DNA of 39,384 bases, taken from positions 1 through 39,384 of the forward strand of contig CAJUFO010000041.1 in the NCBI GenBank assembly GCA_910585615.1. Reading direction: 5' to 3'. A program made the position numbers and the translations under genes. How positions within the stretch are numbered: the first letter of the stretch is position 1; every line of letters starts with the position of its first letter. The DNA comes from an uncultured Acetatifactor sp. (GTDB taxonomy: Bacteria > Bacillota > Clostridia > Lachnospirales > Lachnospiraceae). The notes beneath the pieces are model-generated. The model was not told the origin of the DNA and did not search any database. It was given only the letters and a program-made list of their open reading frames with translations. Below are positions 25,753 to 33,169 of this stretch, in pieces.

Positions 25753-27597
25753 TCAGCCCTCCGTCTCCGTCAGCTTCCTCTCCATCCACTCCGCCAGCCT
25801 GATCATGGTCTCCTCCTCAAAGGGGCTGCCCAGGCCCGCGCTCTCCACCAGGCTGGGGAAGTCCATGGTGCCGCTCTCCCTGCACAGGCGCAGATAGCTC
25901 TCCCAGCTTGCCTCCCTGTCCTCATGCATCCAGCGGTAGTACCCCAGAGCGCCGATATCCGCCAGGGCATAGTCGATGGCATAGAAGGGCCAGTGATAGA
26001 TATGGGGGATGCGCTGCCAGCCCCTGCCCTCCCGCAGGTTCACATTGCAGTCATAGTCCTTTTCCGGGAAATATTCCTTGTCCAGCCTGGCCCAGAGCCC
26101 GTTGCATCCCTCCGCCGTCATGTCGGGATCCTCGTACACAAGCTGCTGGAACTCGTCCTGCAGGCACTGGTTGATGATCAGCCGCACCGCGTCCTCCAGA
26201 TGCATGGCCCGGTAGTCCCCGGCCCGCTCCCCGAAGAACAGCTCCATGTAGGGCATGGCAAAGAACTCCATGGCCATGGCATGGGTCTCCGCCATCTCCG
26301 AAGTGTTCCAGCAGCGCTCCCGAATCTCCTCGTGGCGCTTCAGATATCCCTGGAAGGCATGGCCGCCCTCATGGCACATGATGTAGGCGTTCTCAAACGT
26401 GCCGTCAAAATTGGCGAAGATGAAGGGGGCCCTGTATCTCTCAAATGTAGTCATATAGCCGCCGTCCCGCTTGCCGTCCCGGATTTCCACGTCCGCCAGG
26501 CCATTGTCCAGGAGAAATGCGATGAACTCGGCCGTCTCCGGGGACATCTCCGTGTACATCTGTCGGGTGGCCTCCAGGCAGGCGGCAGCGCTGCCCACCG
26601 CTCTCTCCCCGTCTCCCGCTCCACAGGGGCCTGTAGCGGAACCGCAGGCTTTGTCAGCCCTGTCATCCGCCGCATTGCCCTGGGCCATGCCGGCCCTGTC
26701 ATCCGCCGCAGCGCCCTGGGCCATGCCGGCCCTGTCCACAGGCGCAGACTCCACGCACACGGGCACCGGATTCCCCTCCGGGAAATGCACCCCGGAATCG
26801 TATATGTAGAGATGCTCCAGGCCAAGCCGTTTCCTGCGGCGCTCCTCCAGCTTCCGAGACAGGGGCACCAGGTATTTCTTCACCAGCTCCCGGAACGCCG
26901 CCACCTCCTTGGGCCCATAGCCGATGCGCGACATGCGGAAATAGCTCATCTCCACATAGCTGGAGAAGCCCATGGCCTTGGCCTGCCTGCGCCGGTTGTC
27001 CAACAGCTTGTCGAAGATCTCCTCCAGCTCCTGCCTCTGGGCCTCCCAGGAATCGGAGATGGCAAGGGAAGCCCGCTTCCTCACGTCCCGGTCCGGCGAC
27101 TGGGCGATGAGGGTCATCAGGTTGCGCTTGCGCTTCTCCCCCTCCCAGTCCACGGTTCCGTTGGAGGTCAATTGGTTGTATCTGGCCAGCAGCTTATTCT
27201 CCTCCTGGGCCAGCTCGATCAGGCGGCTGTCGAACCCGCTCTGCCCGGCCTCCATGAGGGCGAACACATAGGAGCCCAGGATCTCCTCCAGGTCTTTGCG
27301 ATGGGGCGAATCCAGGAGCAGCCGGTCGAACTGGTTGGAAAGGTCGCTGAGCTTCGGCCCGATTTCGTCATAATATGCCTGCTCCGCCGCGTAAAAAGCG
27401 TCATTCACGTCCATGTCATGCCGTACATAGCACAGATCCATGGCCGTCATGTCCGCCATCAGCTCATAGCGCTTCCTCAGGACGGCCATGCAGGCCTCCG
27501 CGTCCCCGGCCTCCCGGAGCTCCTCCATCAGCTGGTGGTAGCGCCCCTCCAGCTCCTCATAGCACACCCTCTCATAGGGCATTTCCTTAAAATGCAT
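25753..27597 (-). CDS. M3-family zinc oligoendopeptidase (PepF-like)
   Basis: A 614-residue cytoplasmic peptidase. The zinc motif HEGGH is at about residues 409-413 and the third ligand is in SEMAETHAM (about 434). It degrades oligopeptides. An unusual insertion at about 282-337 holds tandem DRAGMAQGAAAD-type units that interrupt the usual path between YDSGVHFPEGNPVP and RQMYTEMSPETAEF. I chose ATG 27597 because GGAGG lies eight bases upstream and the family normally begins with a HFKEMPYERV-like segment; two adjacent in-frame ATGs (27600, 27603) and a longer frame to 27696 are less likely. No promoter was identified. Nothing nearby suggests a specific peptide substrate. Confidence 0.88.
   Translation of the reverse strand: MHFKEMPYERVCYEELEGRYHQLMEELREAGDAEACMAVLRKRYELMADMTAMDLCYVRHDMDVNDAFYAAEQAYYDEIGPKLSDLSNQFDRLLLDSPHRKDLEEILGSYVFALMEAGQSGFDSRLIELAQEENKLLARYNQLTSNGTVDWEGEKRKRNLMTLIAQSPDRDVRKRASLAISDSWEAQRQELEEIFDKLLDNRRRQAKAMGFSSYVEMSYFRMSRIGYGPKEVAAFRELVKKYLVPLSRKLEERRRKRLGLEHLYIYDSGVHFPEGNPVPVCVESAPVDRAGMAQGAAADDRAGMAQGNAADDRADKACGSATGPCGAGDGERAVGSAAACLEATRQMYTEMSPETAEFIAFLLDNGLADVEIRDGKRDGGYMTTFERYRAPFIFANFDGTFENAYIMCHEGGHAFQGYLKRHEEIRERCWNTSEMAETHAMAMEFFAMPYMELFFGERAGDYRAMHLEDAVRLIINQCLQDEFQQLVYEDPDMTAEGCNGLWARLDKEYFPEKDYDCNVNLREGRGWQRIPHIYHWPFYAIDYALADIGALGYYRWMHEDREASWESYLRLCRESGTMDFPSLVESAGLGSPFEEETMIRLAEWMERKLTETEG
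26657..26740 (-). repeat. In-frame 36-bp tandem repeat in the peptidase gene
   Basis: Two nearly identical 36-bp units (26657-26692 and 26693-26728, differing at two bases) plus the start of a third encode repeats of DRAGMAQG(A/N)AAD. The 36-bp length keeps the frame. It is a coding minisatellite that could change copy number between strains. Confidence 0.85.
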
Positions 27598-27753
27598 CAT
27601 CATATCCTCCATTCTCTCCCAAGAGCCCGCCGTACACATACTCAGCCCGTTTTCCATCGCCGTATCCAAATCCAGCAGAAACCCTTTTGCAAGCATGTCC
27701 CATTTCCATAAAGAAAGGCGCCGCTGACCCCTGCCAGAAACGCCCCGGTCTTC

Positions 27754-28036
27754 CTACATTATACATAAATGTACCGCATTTTCAAGAACCGTCCCGCATT
27801 TTTCAACCAGGAAACGCCATGGGAAATGCCATGGCGTGCCGAATCCATAACCGTCATCCCCCACGGACGCACATACCTTCTCCAGAGTGGCCATATAGCG
27901 CACCATCAGCTGCTCTATCAGGGCTTCCACGTCCTCCGGATCCGCATAGATGTCCATCAGAAAGTTGTCCATGCGCCGCAGGAAAGTCCCCCACTCGAAG
28001 AGGCTGCAGCCGCAGGTAATCAGATTGAATCCGGGG
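27754..28036 (-). pseudogene. Remnant of a uroporphyrinogen-decarboxylase-like (methyltransferase-type) gene
   Basis: The minus-strand frame encodes FNLITCGCSLFEWGTFLRRM followed by a DNFLMDIYADPEDVEALIEQL segment and ATLEKVCASVGD, a good match to the middle of COG0407 (URO-D-like, often cobamide methyltransferase) proteins. Upstream the frame meets a TGA near 28060, and downstream it continues into unrelated sequence (frameshift or junction after CASVGD). Both ends of the gene are lost. Such proteins are common in multiple copies in Lachnospiraceae. No functional product is expected. Confidence 0.55.
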
Positions 28037-28275
28037 TCCCCTTTTCGCGCCCGCGCTCAGGCCCCCATACCTTACCCTCCCAGCAAATGGAATCCATCCT
28101 CTGCCACGCATTTCGGGATGTCCATGAGGAAGGGCTCTCCATCCCTGACTCACTGAAAAAATGACAGCCGGAACCGGAATGCCTTTTCAAGGCCTACGTC
28201 CGTCCGAAACAACGTTCAGTTTCTTTTCCTGTTCTTACTTTTGATATTGCTTTCTCCCTGACTTTATCCAATAAT
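28037..28275. other. Decayed sequence between the pseudogene and repeat copy C
   Basis: No gene can be supported here. Part of it may be further 5' remains of the decarboxylase-like gene in shifted frames. No promoter or hairpin of note was seen. Confidence 0.4.
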
Positions 28276-28377
28276 TATACTGCTTAACGATTTCACTTGC
28301 CGTGAAACCAGACTGCATAACGCTGACTGGTTCATTCGCATGATTACATTAGGCAGCATTCAGCGTTATGCAGTATA
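28276..28377 (+). repeat. 102-bp structured repeat, copy C
   Basis: This copy matches A and B over the full 102 bp. It has two private changes relative to the consensus (an A to T and a T to C). The 15-base internal segment ACTGCATAACGCTGA and its complement near the right end are perfect. It lies 199 bp upstream of the ECF sigma gene and is in the same orientation as that gene. Confidence 0.9.
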
Positions 28378-28576
28378 TCTCATGAATGTCCGGCCCTCGT
28401 CGTTGCCCTCGATATCGGTTCTGGTGTGTAGAAATCCATCTGTCTGCCAGAGGACGATATTTCCGATTGGCCCGGCGCAAAAATATCTGTAACGAGACCG
28501 TCCCGAACCGGATATATCAGGTAGACGCACGGAAAGAGCGGTTCCCGGAAAACCGCCACAGGAGAGGAGGGGATGT

Positions 28577-29041
28577 ATGGAAGAGCTCTATCGGCAGTAC
28601 TCACAGATCGTATACCATTTCCTATACAAAAAATGCAAAGACCCCGCCCTGGCGGAGGATCTGATGCAGGAGACTTTCCTGAAAGCCCTGGAGCGGCTGG
28701 ACAGCTATGACCACAGTTGCAAGCTCTCCACCTGGCTGTGCCAGATTGCCAAGCACCTGCTCTACCAGCACTGGGACAAGAGCCACCGGGTGCAGCTGGA
28801 AGAGCTGGACGAATCCCTCCAATCCCGCCAGGACACAGAGCAGCACGCCATGGCCAAAGTGGAGCTGGCGGACGTGTGGGACAGACTCAAAGCCCTGTCC
28901 CCCGATGCCAGGAAGACCGTGGAGCTGCGGGTGCTGGGGGACCTGTCCTTCCGGGAGATCGGCGATATCCTGGGAAGGACCGAGAACTGGGCCCGGGTCA
29001 CATTCTACCGGGCGAAGCTGGCCCTGATCCAGAATGAATGA
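28577..29041 (+). CDS. ECF-type RNA polymerase sigma factor
   Basis: A 154-residue sigma-70 family protein with only regions 2 and 4. Region 2 spans about residues 3-70 (LAEDLMQETFLKALERLD, then STWLCQIAKHLLYQ). Region 4 spans about 100-150 with the helix-turn-helix LSFREIGDILGRTENWARV. ATG 28577 follows GGAGAGGAGG six bases upstream. The next gene, 66 bp on, encodes a zinc anti-sigma factor, so the pair forms a standard envelope-stress or extracellular-signal switch. The signal and regulon are unknown. Repeat copy C lies in the upstream region. Confidence 0.92.
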   Translation: MEELYRQYSQIVYHFLYKKCKDPALAEDLMQETFLKALERLDSYDHSCKLSTWLCQIAKHLLYQHWDKSHRVQLEELDESLQSRQDTEQHAMAKVELADVWDRLKALSPDARKTVELRVLGDLSFREIGDILGRTENWARVTFYRAKLALIQNE

Positions 29042-29107
29042 AACCCTTAAAGGCAAAATCAAATACTCCCGCAGGCGCAGTCCCGGGCGGGAACAAAGGA
29101 GATTACT

Positions 29108-29923
29108 ATGAAAAGCAGAGATTGTGATATCGTAAAAGACCTGATGCCATCCTATGTGGACGGAATATGCTCCGATGCCGCGAAAGAATATGTGGAGGAA
29201 CATGCGAAGGAGTGCGATGGCTGCCGCCAGATGCTGGAAGCCTACAAGGCCAATGTGCTCTCCGGCGAGAAGCTGGAGCAGCGGGGAATGGATGGATTGA
29301 AGAAAATAAGGACGAATATGAAGTACCAGAATCTGGTCTGTTATCTGGTGCTGGTGTTCCTGGTGTACTGTGGCGTTGAAGTGTTCTTTGCCAACCATGC
29401 GGGCTATGCCATCTTCGACAATACTACGCTGCTGCTAGTCGTCTGCATTGCCGCCAACCTCCTGGCCTCTTTCGGCTATAAGGCCAAGAACAGGCCGGGG
29501 AAAATCCAGTATCTGCTAGGAGCCGCCTCCCTTGTGACGGATCTGTACTTCATCGCTGTGTTCTTTTACGCCGCATCCGGCATCGCTTCGTATGCCGAAA
29601 GGCTGTTCGGTAGGGAGCTGATGTGGGTAGGCCCCTTCCTGGAGCGGCAGCTCATCATGGCCTTCATAGCCCAGCTCATCTTCTTCGGCTGTAATCTGTG
29701 GGCCATCATCCGGCAGGAGAAAAGCTGCGGCTGGCTGCTGAACCTGAACATGACCGGCATCTTCCTGTTAATCAATTATGATCAGTGGCTGAAATATATG
29801 GACTCCCGCGAGATTTTGCTGCACGCCATTTGCAAGATTACCTTCGAACCCCTCGCCGCCGGCGTCCTGGGGATTGTTGCCAGCCTTATCCTCACCAGGG
29901 CGCTTCAGAAAAAAGAGGCTTAA
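29108..29923 (+). CDS. Membrane anti-sigma factor with zinc-binding (ZAS) domain
   Basis: A 271-residue protein. Residues 1-45 form a zf-HC2/ZAS anti-sigma domain with Cys6 and the HAKECDGC motif (H-x3-C-x2-C near 32-39), which holds the sigma factor in the cytoplasm. The rest is a polytopic membrane region of six or so helices (from about residue 75), much larger than the single span of most anti-sigmas. It should inhibit the sigma factor encoded upstream until a membrane signal arrives. ATG 29108 has AAGGAG upstream. Only KKEA remains after the last helix, so most of any sensing must be done by the membrane part. Confidence 0.85.
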   Translation: MKSRDCDIVKDLMPSYVDGICSDAAKEYVEEHAKECDGCRQMLEAYKANVLSGEKLEQRGMDGLKKIRTNMKYQNLVCYLVLVFLVYCGVEVFFANHAGYAIFDNTTLLLVVCIAANLLASFGYKAKNRPGKIQYLLGAASLVTDLYFIAVFFYAASGIASYAERLFGRELMWVGPFLERQLIMAFIAQLIFFGCNLWAIIRQEKSCGWLLNLNMTGIFLLINYDQWLKYMDSREILLHAICKITFEPLAAGVLGIVASLILTRALQKKEA

Positions 29924-29934
29924 GGCCTGTGCAT

Positions 29935-29987
29935 AAAAACGGGGCTGCTGCTCTGGCAAATCATCCATCCGCCAGGGCGACAGCCCC
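29935..29987 (-). terminator. Rho-independent terminator of the Abi_2 gene
   Basis: On the minus strand GGGGCTGTCGCCCTGGC pairs with GCCAG...CAGCCCC and is followed by GTTTTTATG. It lies about 80 bp past the stop of the Abi_2 gene and also separates it from the convergent anti-sigma gene. Confidence 0.75.
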
Positions 29988-30065
29988 TCAGACCGCCCAC
30001 AGTATTGCGCCGAAAACGGCTCGTGGGAGAAGTCTTAGGTAGTATATGAGGATATGGCGATATTA

Positions 30066-30947
30066 TTACAGCTTCTGCTGCCAGTCGCTGCGGAAACCAT
30101 AATAATCCATCCGTACAAACGGATATTTTTTCGTTAGTGTGATGATAGATTCTTTCAGCCCGTTGAATTCCGATTCGGAAAGTATCCGCCGCATGATGAG
30201 CAGAAAGCCGTATAAATGAGCATTATCCAGTTCCCCTCTGCTGTTTTTCATCAGGAGGGCTTTTTCTGCTTTGTTAAGGGATGGCTTCTGTTCAAAAAGA
30301 CGGTTATACAGCCTACTCCCATGTGCACATAGATTGCGGATAATCGTCATGCTGTGCATATAGCTTCCTAGAATAGAAGCGCCCCTGTCCGTGGTCAGAC
30401 CAAAAGTACGGGCAACAGCAGCCTTAATGGGCTGTTCGGAAATCGCATATAAAAATGAGATATCCGAGATAGTCAGCAAATCCACATATGCCCACAGAGG
30501 AATGTCCTGCTGCAAATCATTGACAAAATGCTTCAGATATGCCTCATGGGGGAGGCGCTGTGACTTCTGCAATTCCGCTTTTTTGATAATCTCCTCATAC
30601 CGTGCCTCATTGACGAAAAAAGAAGCGTCGAGGTAGCCTGTCGACCCATGGGCTTTCGTAAATTCATATGCATAGACGGATTTCAACTGGACTTCGATTA
30701 CTTCCAGATACTGGAGGAGGATGTGCCTGAGCTCGTGGTCGAAATTGTAGATATCCATAATGTTCTGGAAAACTGCAGATTTGTAAAATATATCATTCTT
30801 TCGCAGCGTCAGGGAATAACCACTAACCCGGTAATAATTGTTCCAGAGCAGAAATTCCTTTGCTACGTCTTCATCATCAATGGTGAGGCCACGAGAACGT
30901 AGGATTTCTAACTGTTCCTCAATCGTTTTAAAGCTTTTATCTGGCAT
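30066..30947 (-). CDS. Abi_2 (AbiD/AbiF-like) HEPN-fold nuclease, candidate phage-defence toxin
   Basis: A 293-residue Abi_2 family protein. The N-terminal landmark NYYRVSGY and FDHELRHILLQYLEVIEVQLK are typical. RNLCAHGSRLYN (about residues 204-215) holds the R-N-x3-H motif of HEPN ribonucleases, so RNA cleavage is a reasonable prediction. Relatives AbiD/AbiF cause abortive phage infection in Lactococcus. ATG 30947 has an AAGGAG only two bases before it, which is tight; a TTG at 30968 in frame is an alternative start. It has its own promoter, a leader hairpin, a terminator and an upstream pseudoknot-forming sequence that could be an RNA antitoxin. There is no partner protein gene. Confidence 0.85.
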   Translation of the reverse strand: MPDKSFKTIEEQLEILRSRGLTIDDEDVAKEFLLWNNYYRVSGYSLTLRKNDIFYKSAVFQNIMDIYNFDHELRHILLQYLEVIEVQLKSVYAYEFTKAHGSTGYLDASFFVNEARYEEIIKKAELQKSQRLPHEAYLKHFVNDLQQDIPLWAYVDLLTISDISFLYAISEQPIKAAVARTFGLTTDRGASILGSYMHSMTIIRNLCAHGSRLYNRLFEQKPSLNKAEKALLMKNSRGELDNAHLYGFLLIMRRILSESEFNGLKESIITLTKKYPFVRMDYYGFRSDWQQKL

Positions 30948-30964
30948 GGCATAACTCCTTATAA

Positions 30965-31051
30965 ACAAAACGCCCTCAAGTGTGCATGTGTTTCCACAGA
31001 GGCCTGAGGGAGATGTTATTTATATACTACCATAAATTGCAGAATTGTCAA
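30965..31051 (-). promoter_or_regulatory. Promoter and hairpin leader of the Abi_2 gene
   Basis: On the minus strand TTGACA (31046-31051) and TAGTAT (31024-31029) have a 16-bp spacer. The predicted leader of about 70 bases can fold with CCCTCA pairing to TGAGGG, enclosing TGTG-GAAA-CACA, a GNRA-type tetraloop hairpin. The ribosome binding site lies just after it. Confidence 0.6.
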
Positions 31052-31069
31052 GGGATGATAGCCTTTTTT

Positions 31070-31213
31070 TAGGGTTGTTTCACCGTTGTTTCACGACTCA
31101 TAACCTGACATGTAGTCTATATATAGCGATTAAGTCTTGCCAAAAACCGGATAAACGGCATGACCGGCTGTGCTATGTGGCTGGCAAGAATTAAATGCCG
31201 TTTATGTATAATA
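31070..31213 (-). ncRNA. Candidate pseudoknotted RNA upstream of the Abi_2 gene
   Basis: Two perfect interleaved inverted repeats exist: TCTTGCCA (31135-31142) with TGGCAAGA (31182-31189), and ATAAACGGCAT (31151-31161) with ATGCCGTTTAT (31195-31205). The order is A-B-A'-B', so RNA would form an H-type pseudoknot with 8-bp and 11-bp stems. A TATTAT box (31208-31213 on the minus strand) could start the RNA at the first stem. Toward the gene a 10-base direct repeat GTGAAACAAC occurs twice (31077-31098). I recall a published 'abiF RNA' motif found upstream of such genes; this may be a member, but I cannot align it here. Confidence 0.55.
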
Positions 31214-31258
31214 TAGCTTTCGTCTGTTTTAAGAGAGAAGCGCAAAAAGCCCCCTTGT

Positions 31259-31296
31259 AAAAAGAGAGCTGCACACGAATCGCTTCGTGCGACAGC
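31259..31296 (-). terminator. Rho-independent terminator after greA
   Basis: On the minus strand GCTGTCGCACGAA pairs with TTCGTGTGCAGC (one bulge, loop GCGA), followed by TCTCTTTTT. It lies 20 bp after the greA stop. Confidence 0.85.
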
Positions 31297-31318
31297 CCCT
31301 TGTTCCTTTCTCTCTGTC

Positions 31319-31801
31319 CTATCTGCTCCTCTGGATCTCCAGCACCTTGTAGGTGAACGTGCCCGCGGCGGTCTCCACCTCCACGTTGTCCCCCACCTTG
31401 CAGCCGATCAGCGCCTTGCCCACAGGGCTTTCGTTGGAAATCTTGCCCTTTAAGCTGTCCGCCTCGGTGGAGCCCACGATTTTGTACTCCAGCTCCTCGC
31501 TGTACTCGATGTCCAAGAGCTTCACCACGCAGCCGATGTTGATTTTGTCCAGGTCTACCTCGTCCTCTACCACCACCTCGGCGTTCTTCAGAATCTTCTC
31601 CAGCTCCTCGATCCTGGTCTCGATGTCGCGCTGCTCGTCCTTGGCCGCATCGTACTCCGCATTCTCGGACAAATCGCCCTGCTCCCTAGCCTCCTTGATC
31701 TTCTGGGCCACCTCCTGGCGGCGCACCACCTTCAGCTCATGTAACTCGTCCTCATATTTTCTGAGCCCCTCATAGGTCAGAATATTTTTCTTCTCCTGCA
31801 T
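31319..31801 (-). CDS. greA: Transcription elongation factor GreA
   Basis: A 160-residue GreA. The N-terminal coiled coil (about 10-75) carries the acidic tip GDLSENAEYDAAKDEQ, with Asp43 and Glu46 as the residues that place the metal ion in the RNA polymerase secondary channel. The C-terminal FKBP-like domain has the family motifs ISNESPVGKALIG and GDNVEVETAAG. It rescues backtracked polymerase by stimulating RNA cleavage. It has its own promoter just upstream (31894-31922) and a terminator, so it can be made apart from the dusB cluster that precedes it on the same strand. Confidence 0.97.
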   Translation of the reverse strand: MQEKKNILTYEGLRKYEDELHELKVVRRQEVAQKIKEAREQGDLSENAEYDAAKDEQRDIETRIEELEKILKNAEVVVEDEVDLDKINIGCVVKLLDIEYSEELEYKIVGSTEADSLKGKISNESPVGKALIGCKVGDNVEVETAAGTFTYKVLEIQRSR

Positions 31802-31893
31802 TTCTTTTACATCCTTCCTGTTCTATTCTTTCTATTTTACGGATTACAATCCCGTCTTATCTTTGTCGTTTCCCTGTTGTCGACACCTAGACC

Positions 31894-31922
31894 AGTATAC
31901 CTTCCTTTTGGGGCAGTGTCAA
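31894..31922 (-). promoter_or_regulatory. Sigma-A promoter of greA
   Basis: On the minus strand TTGACA (31917-31922), 17-bp spacer, TATACT (31894-31899). The -35 box overlaps the stop codon of the upstream gene at 31919-31921, so the promoter lies at the end of that gene. Confidence 0.8.
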
Positions 31923-33151
31923 GGCAGTACAGGGCAGTTGCATCGTTTTTGTGCGTTTTTCCATATCTCTTTCATAGAAAAATAAGTGATGTCTTTCCCC
32001 CTTGCCAGAATCCTGCGCCGCTTCTCCTCCACGGAGAACATATCCAGCCACACGCTTCCCTCCGGCACCGCCGGCACCGCCATATAGGATTCCCCTGTGA
32101 AATCCACCACAATCACAGGCTCCCCGCAGAACAGCCGCAGCCGCTTCAGAGCCGCCCCGTCCTCCAGAAGCCGCAGCTCTATGGCCAGGCCATACTCCGT
32201 GTAGAAGTCCTCCACAAAGGCGGACAGTTCCTCGCCCCACTCCGCCTCCAGCAAGAACCAGCGCAGGCTCTTCATCCGCCTGGCATGGGCCTCCAGCACC
32301 TCCGGCAGGCCGGGAGCCGTGCCCAGTATCACGAAATGGGGCGGTGATGCCGGGAGCCCCGCCCCCTGGGAAAACACCTGCCGCACCCAGAACCGCTGCG
32401 CATAGCCCTGGAATTCTTCCAGGGGAAGGTACTTGCGCCACAGGGCAGGCAGAATCTCCTGCATCCGGGTATCCCCCTCCCTGCCGGTCTGGGATCCTTC
32501 CGGCGGATGGCTTTCCCCTCCCCTGCCGGTCTGCGGTCCTTCCGGCAGTCGGCTTTCCCCTCCCCTGCCGGTCTGCAGTCCGTTTTCCGGCAGAAAGCCT
32601 TCCGGCCTCTCCCAGTCCCTATCCCCTGCCTGTCCGTCCCGCGGCCCCGTCAGAATCTTGCGGAGGCTGTCCTCATACACGCAGCGGCAGCCGTCCATGT
32701 CCTGCGCAAACTCTGCCACCTCCCGGGCAAGCCCGCGCACCATCGCCTCCATCTCACCGATCAGCCCTTCCCTGGCGGCCAGCCACCGGGCCTCCTCCTG
32801 TTCCCAGGCAAGCCTCCCGGCCCGCAGCTCCCGCTGCCGCTTCCGCAGATCCCGCTTCTGCCGCACAGCCTTCCATGGACGGCACAGGGCAGAAGCCAGG
32901 CCATGTCGGCCCACCACTTCCGCCGGCCTGGAATCCTTTGGATTCCCGGCAGATTGATCTGTCCATTCCGGCATGTCCGCCTGGCCTTCCATGCCCTCTC
33001 CCCAGGGCCTGGGGCCCAGCCTCCTCCCAAACCACTGCCCCTCGTCCACGTCCATCCCTATCCGTATCAGCAGATAGGCCTTCAGTCCCACAGGCTCTGC
33101 CTCCGGCCTCTCCAGGCCCCTTTTTCGATAAAAATACAATATGGTGTCCAT
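31919..33151 (-). CDS. Hypothetical protein, 410 residues, in the coaX-dusB-greA cluster
   Basis: I do not recognise this protein. The first 35 residues (ILYFYRKRGLERPEAEPVGL, then AYLLIRIGMDVDEGQWFG) look like a small folded unit. A basic, helix-rich stretch (about 95-150, likely coiled coil) follows. A low-complexity region with 14-residue repeats QTGRGGES(R/H)(L/P)PEG lies at about 192-232. The C-terminal 170 residues look globular (PHFVILGTAPGLPEVLE ... EPVIVVDFTGE). There is no signal peptide or membrane span. It starts 18 bp after the dusB stop, so it is probably co-transcribed with dusB. The conserved housekeeping setting suggests a lineage-specific gene rather than a mobile one. Confidence 0.7.
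   Translation of the reverse strand: MDTILYFYRKRGLERPEAEPVGLKAYLLIRIGMDVDEGQWFGRRLGPRPWGEGMEGQADMPEWTDQSAGNPKDSRPAEVVGRHGLASALCRPWKAVRQKRDLRKRQRELRAGRLAWEQEEARWLAAREGLIGEMEAMVRGLAREVAEFAQDMDGCRCVYEDSLRKILTGPRDGQAGDRDWERPEGFLPENGLQTGRGGESRLPEGPQTGRGGESHPPEGSQTGREGDTRMQEILPALWRKYLPLEEFQGYAQRFWVRQVFSQGAGLPASPPHFVILGTAPGLPEVLEAHARRMKSLRWFLLEAEWGEELSAFVEDFYTEYGLAIELRLLEDGAALKRLRLFCGEPVIVVDFTGESYMAVPAVPEGSVWLDMFSVEEKRRRILARGKDITYFSMKEIWKNAQKRCNCPVLP
32471..32580 (-). repeat. 42-bp in-frame tandem repeat in the hypothetical gene
   Basis: Units containing CCCTCCCCTGCCGGTCTG and a CCTTCCGGC segment recur at 42-bp intervals about two and a half times. They encode the 14-residue QTGRGGES repeats. The period is a multiple of three, so copy changes would keep the frame. 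Confidence 0.8.
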
Positions 33152-33169
33152 GCCACAATATATGCTGCC

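Noticed and set aside
25465..27711. A 748-codon plus-strand open frame opposite the peptidase
   Set aside because: The minus strand encodes a complete M3 peptidase with its zinc motif; the plus frame is His/Leu/Pro-rich and matches nothing.
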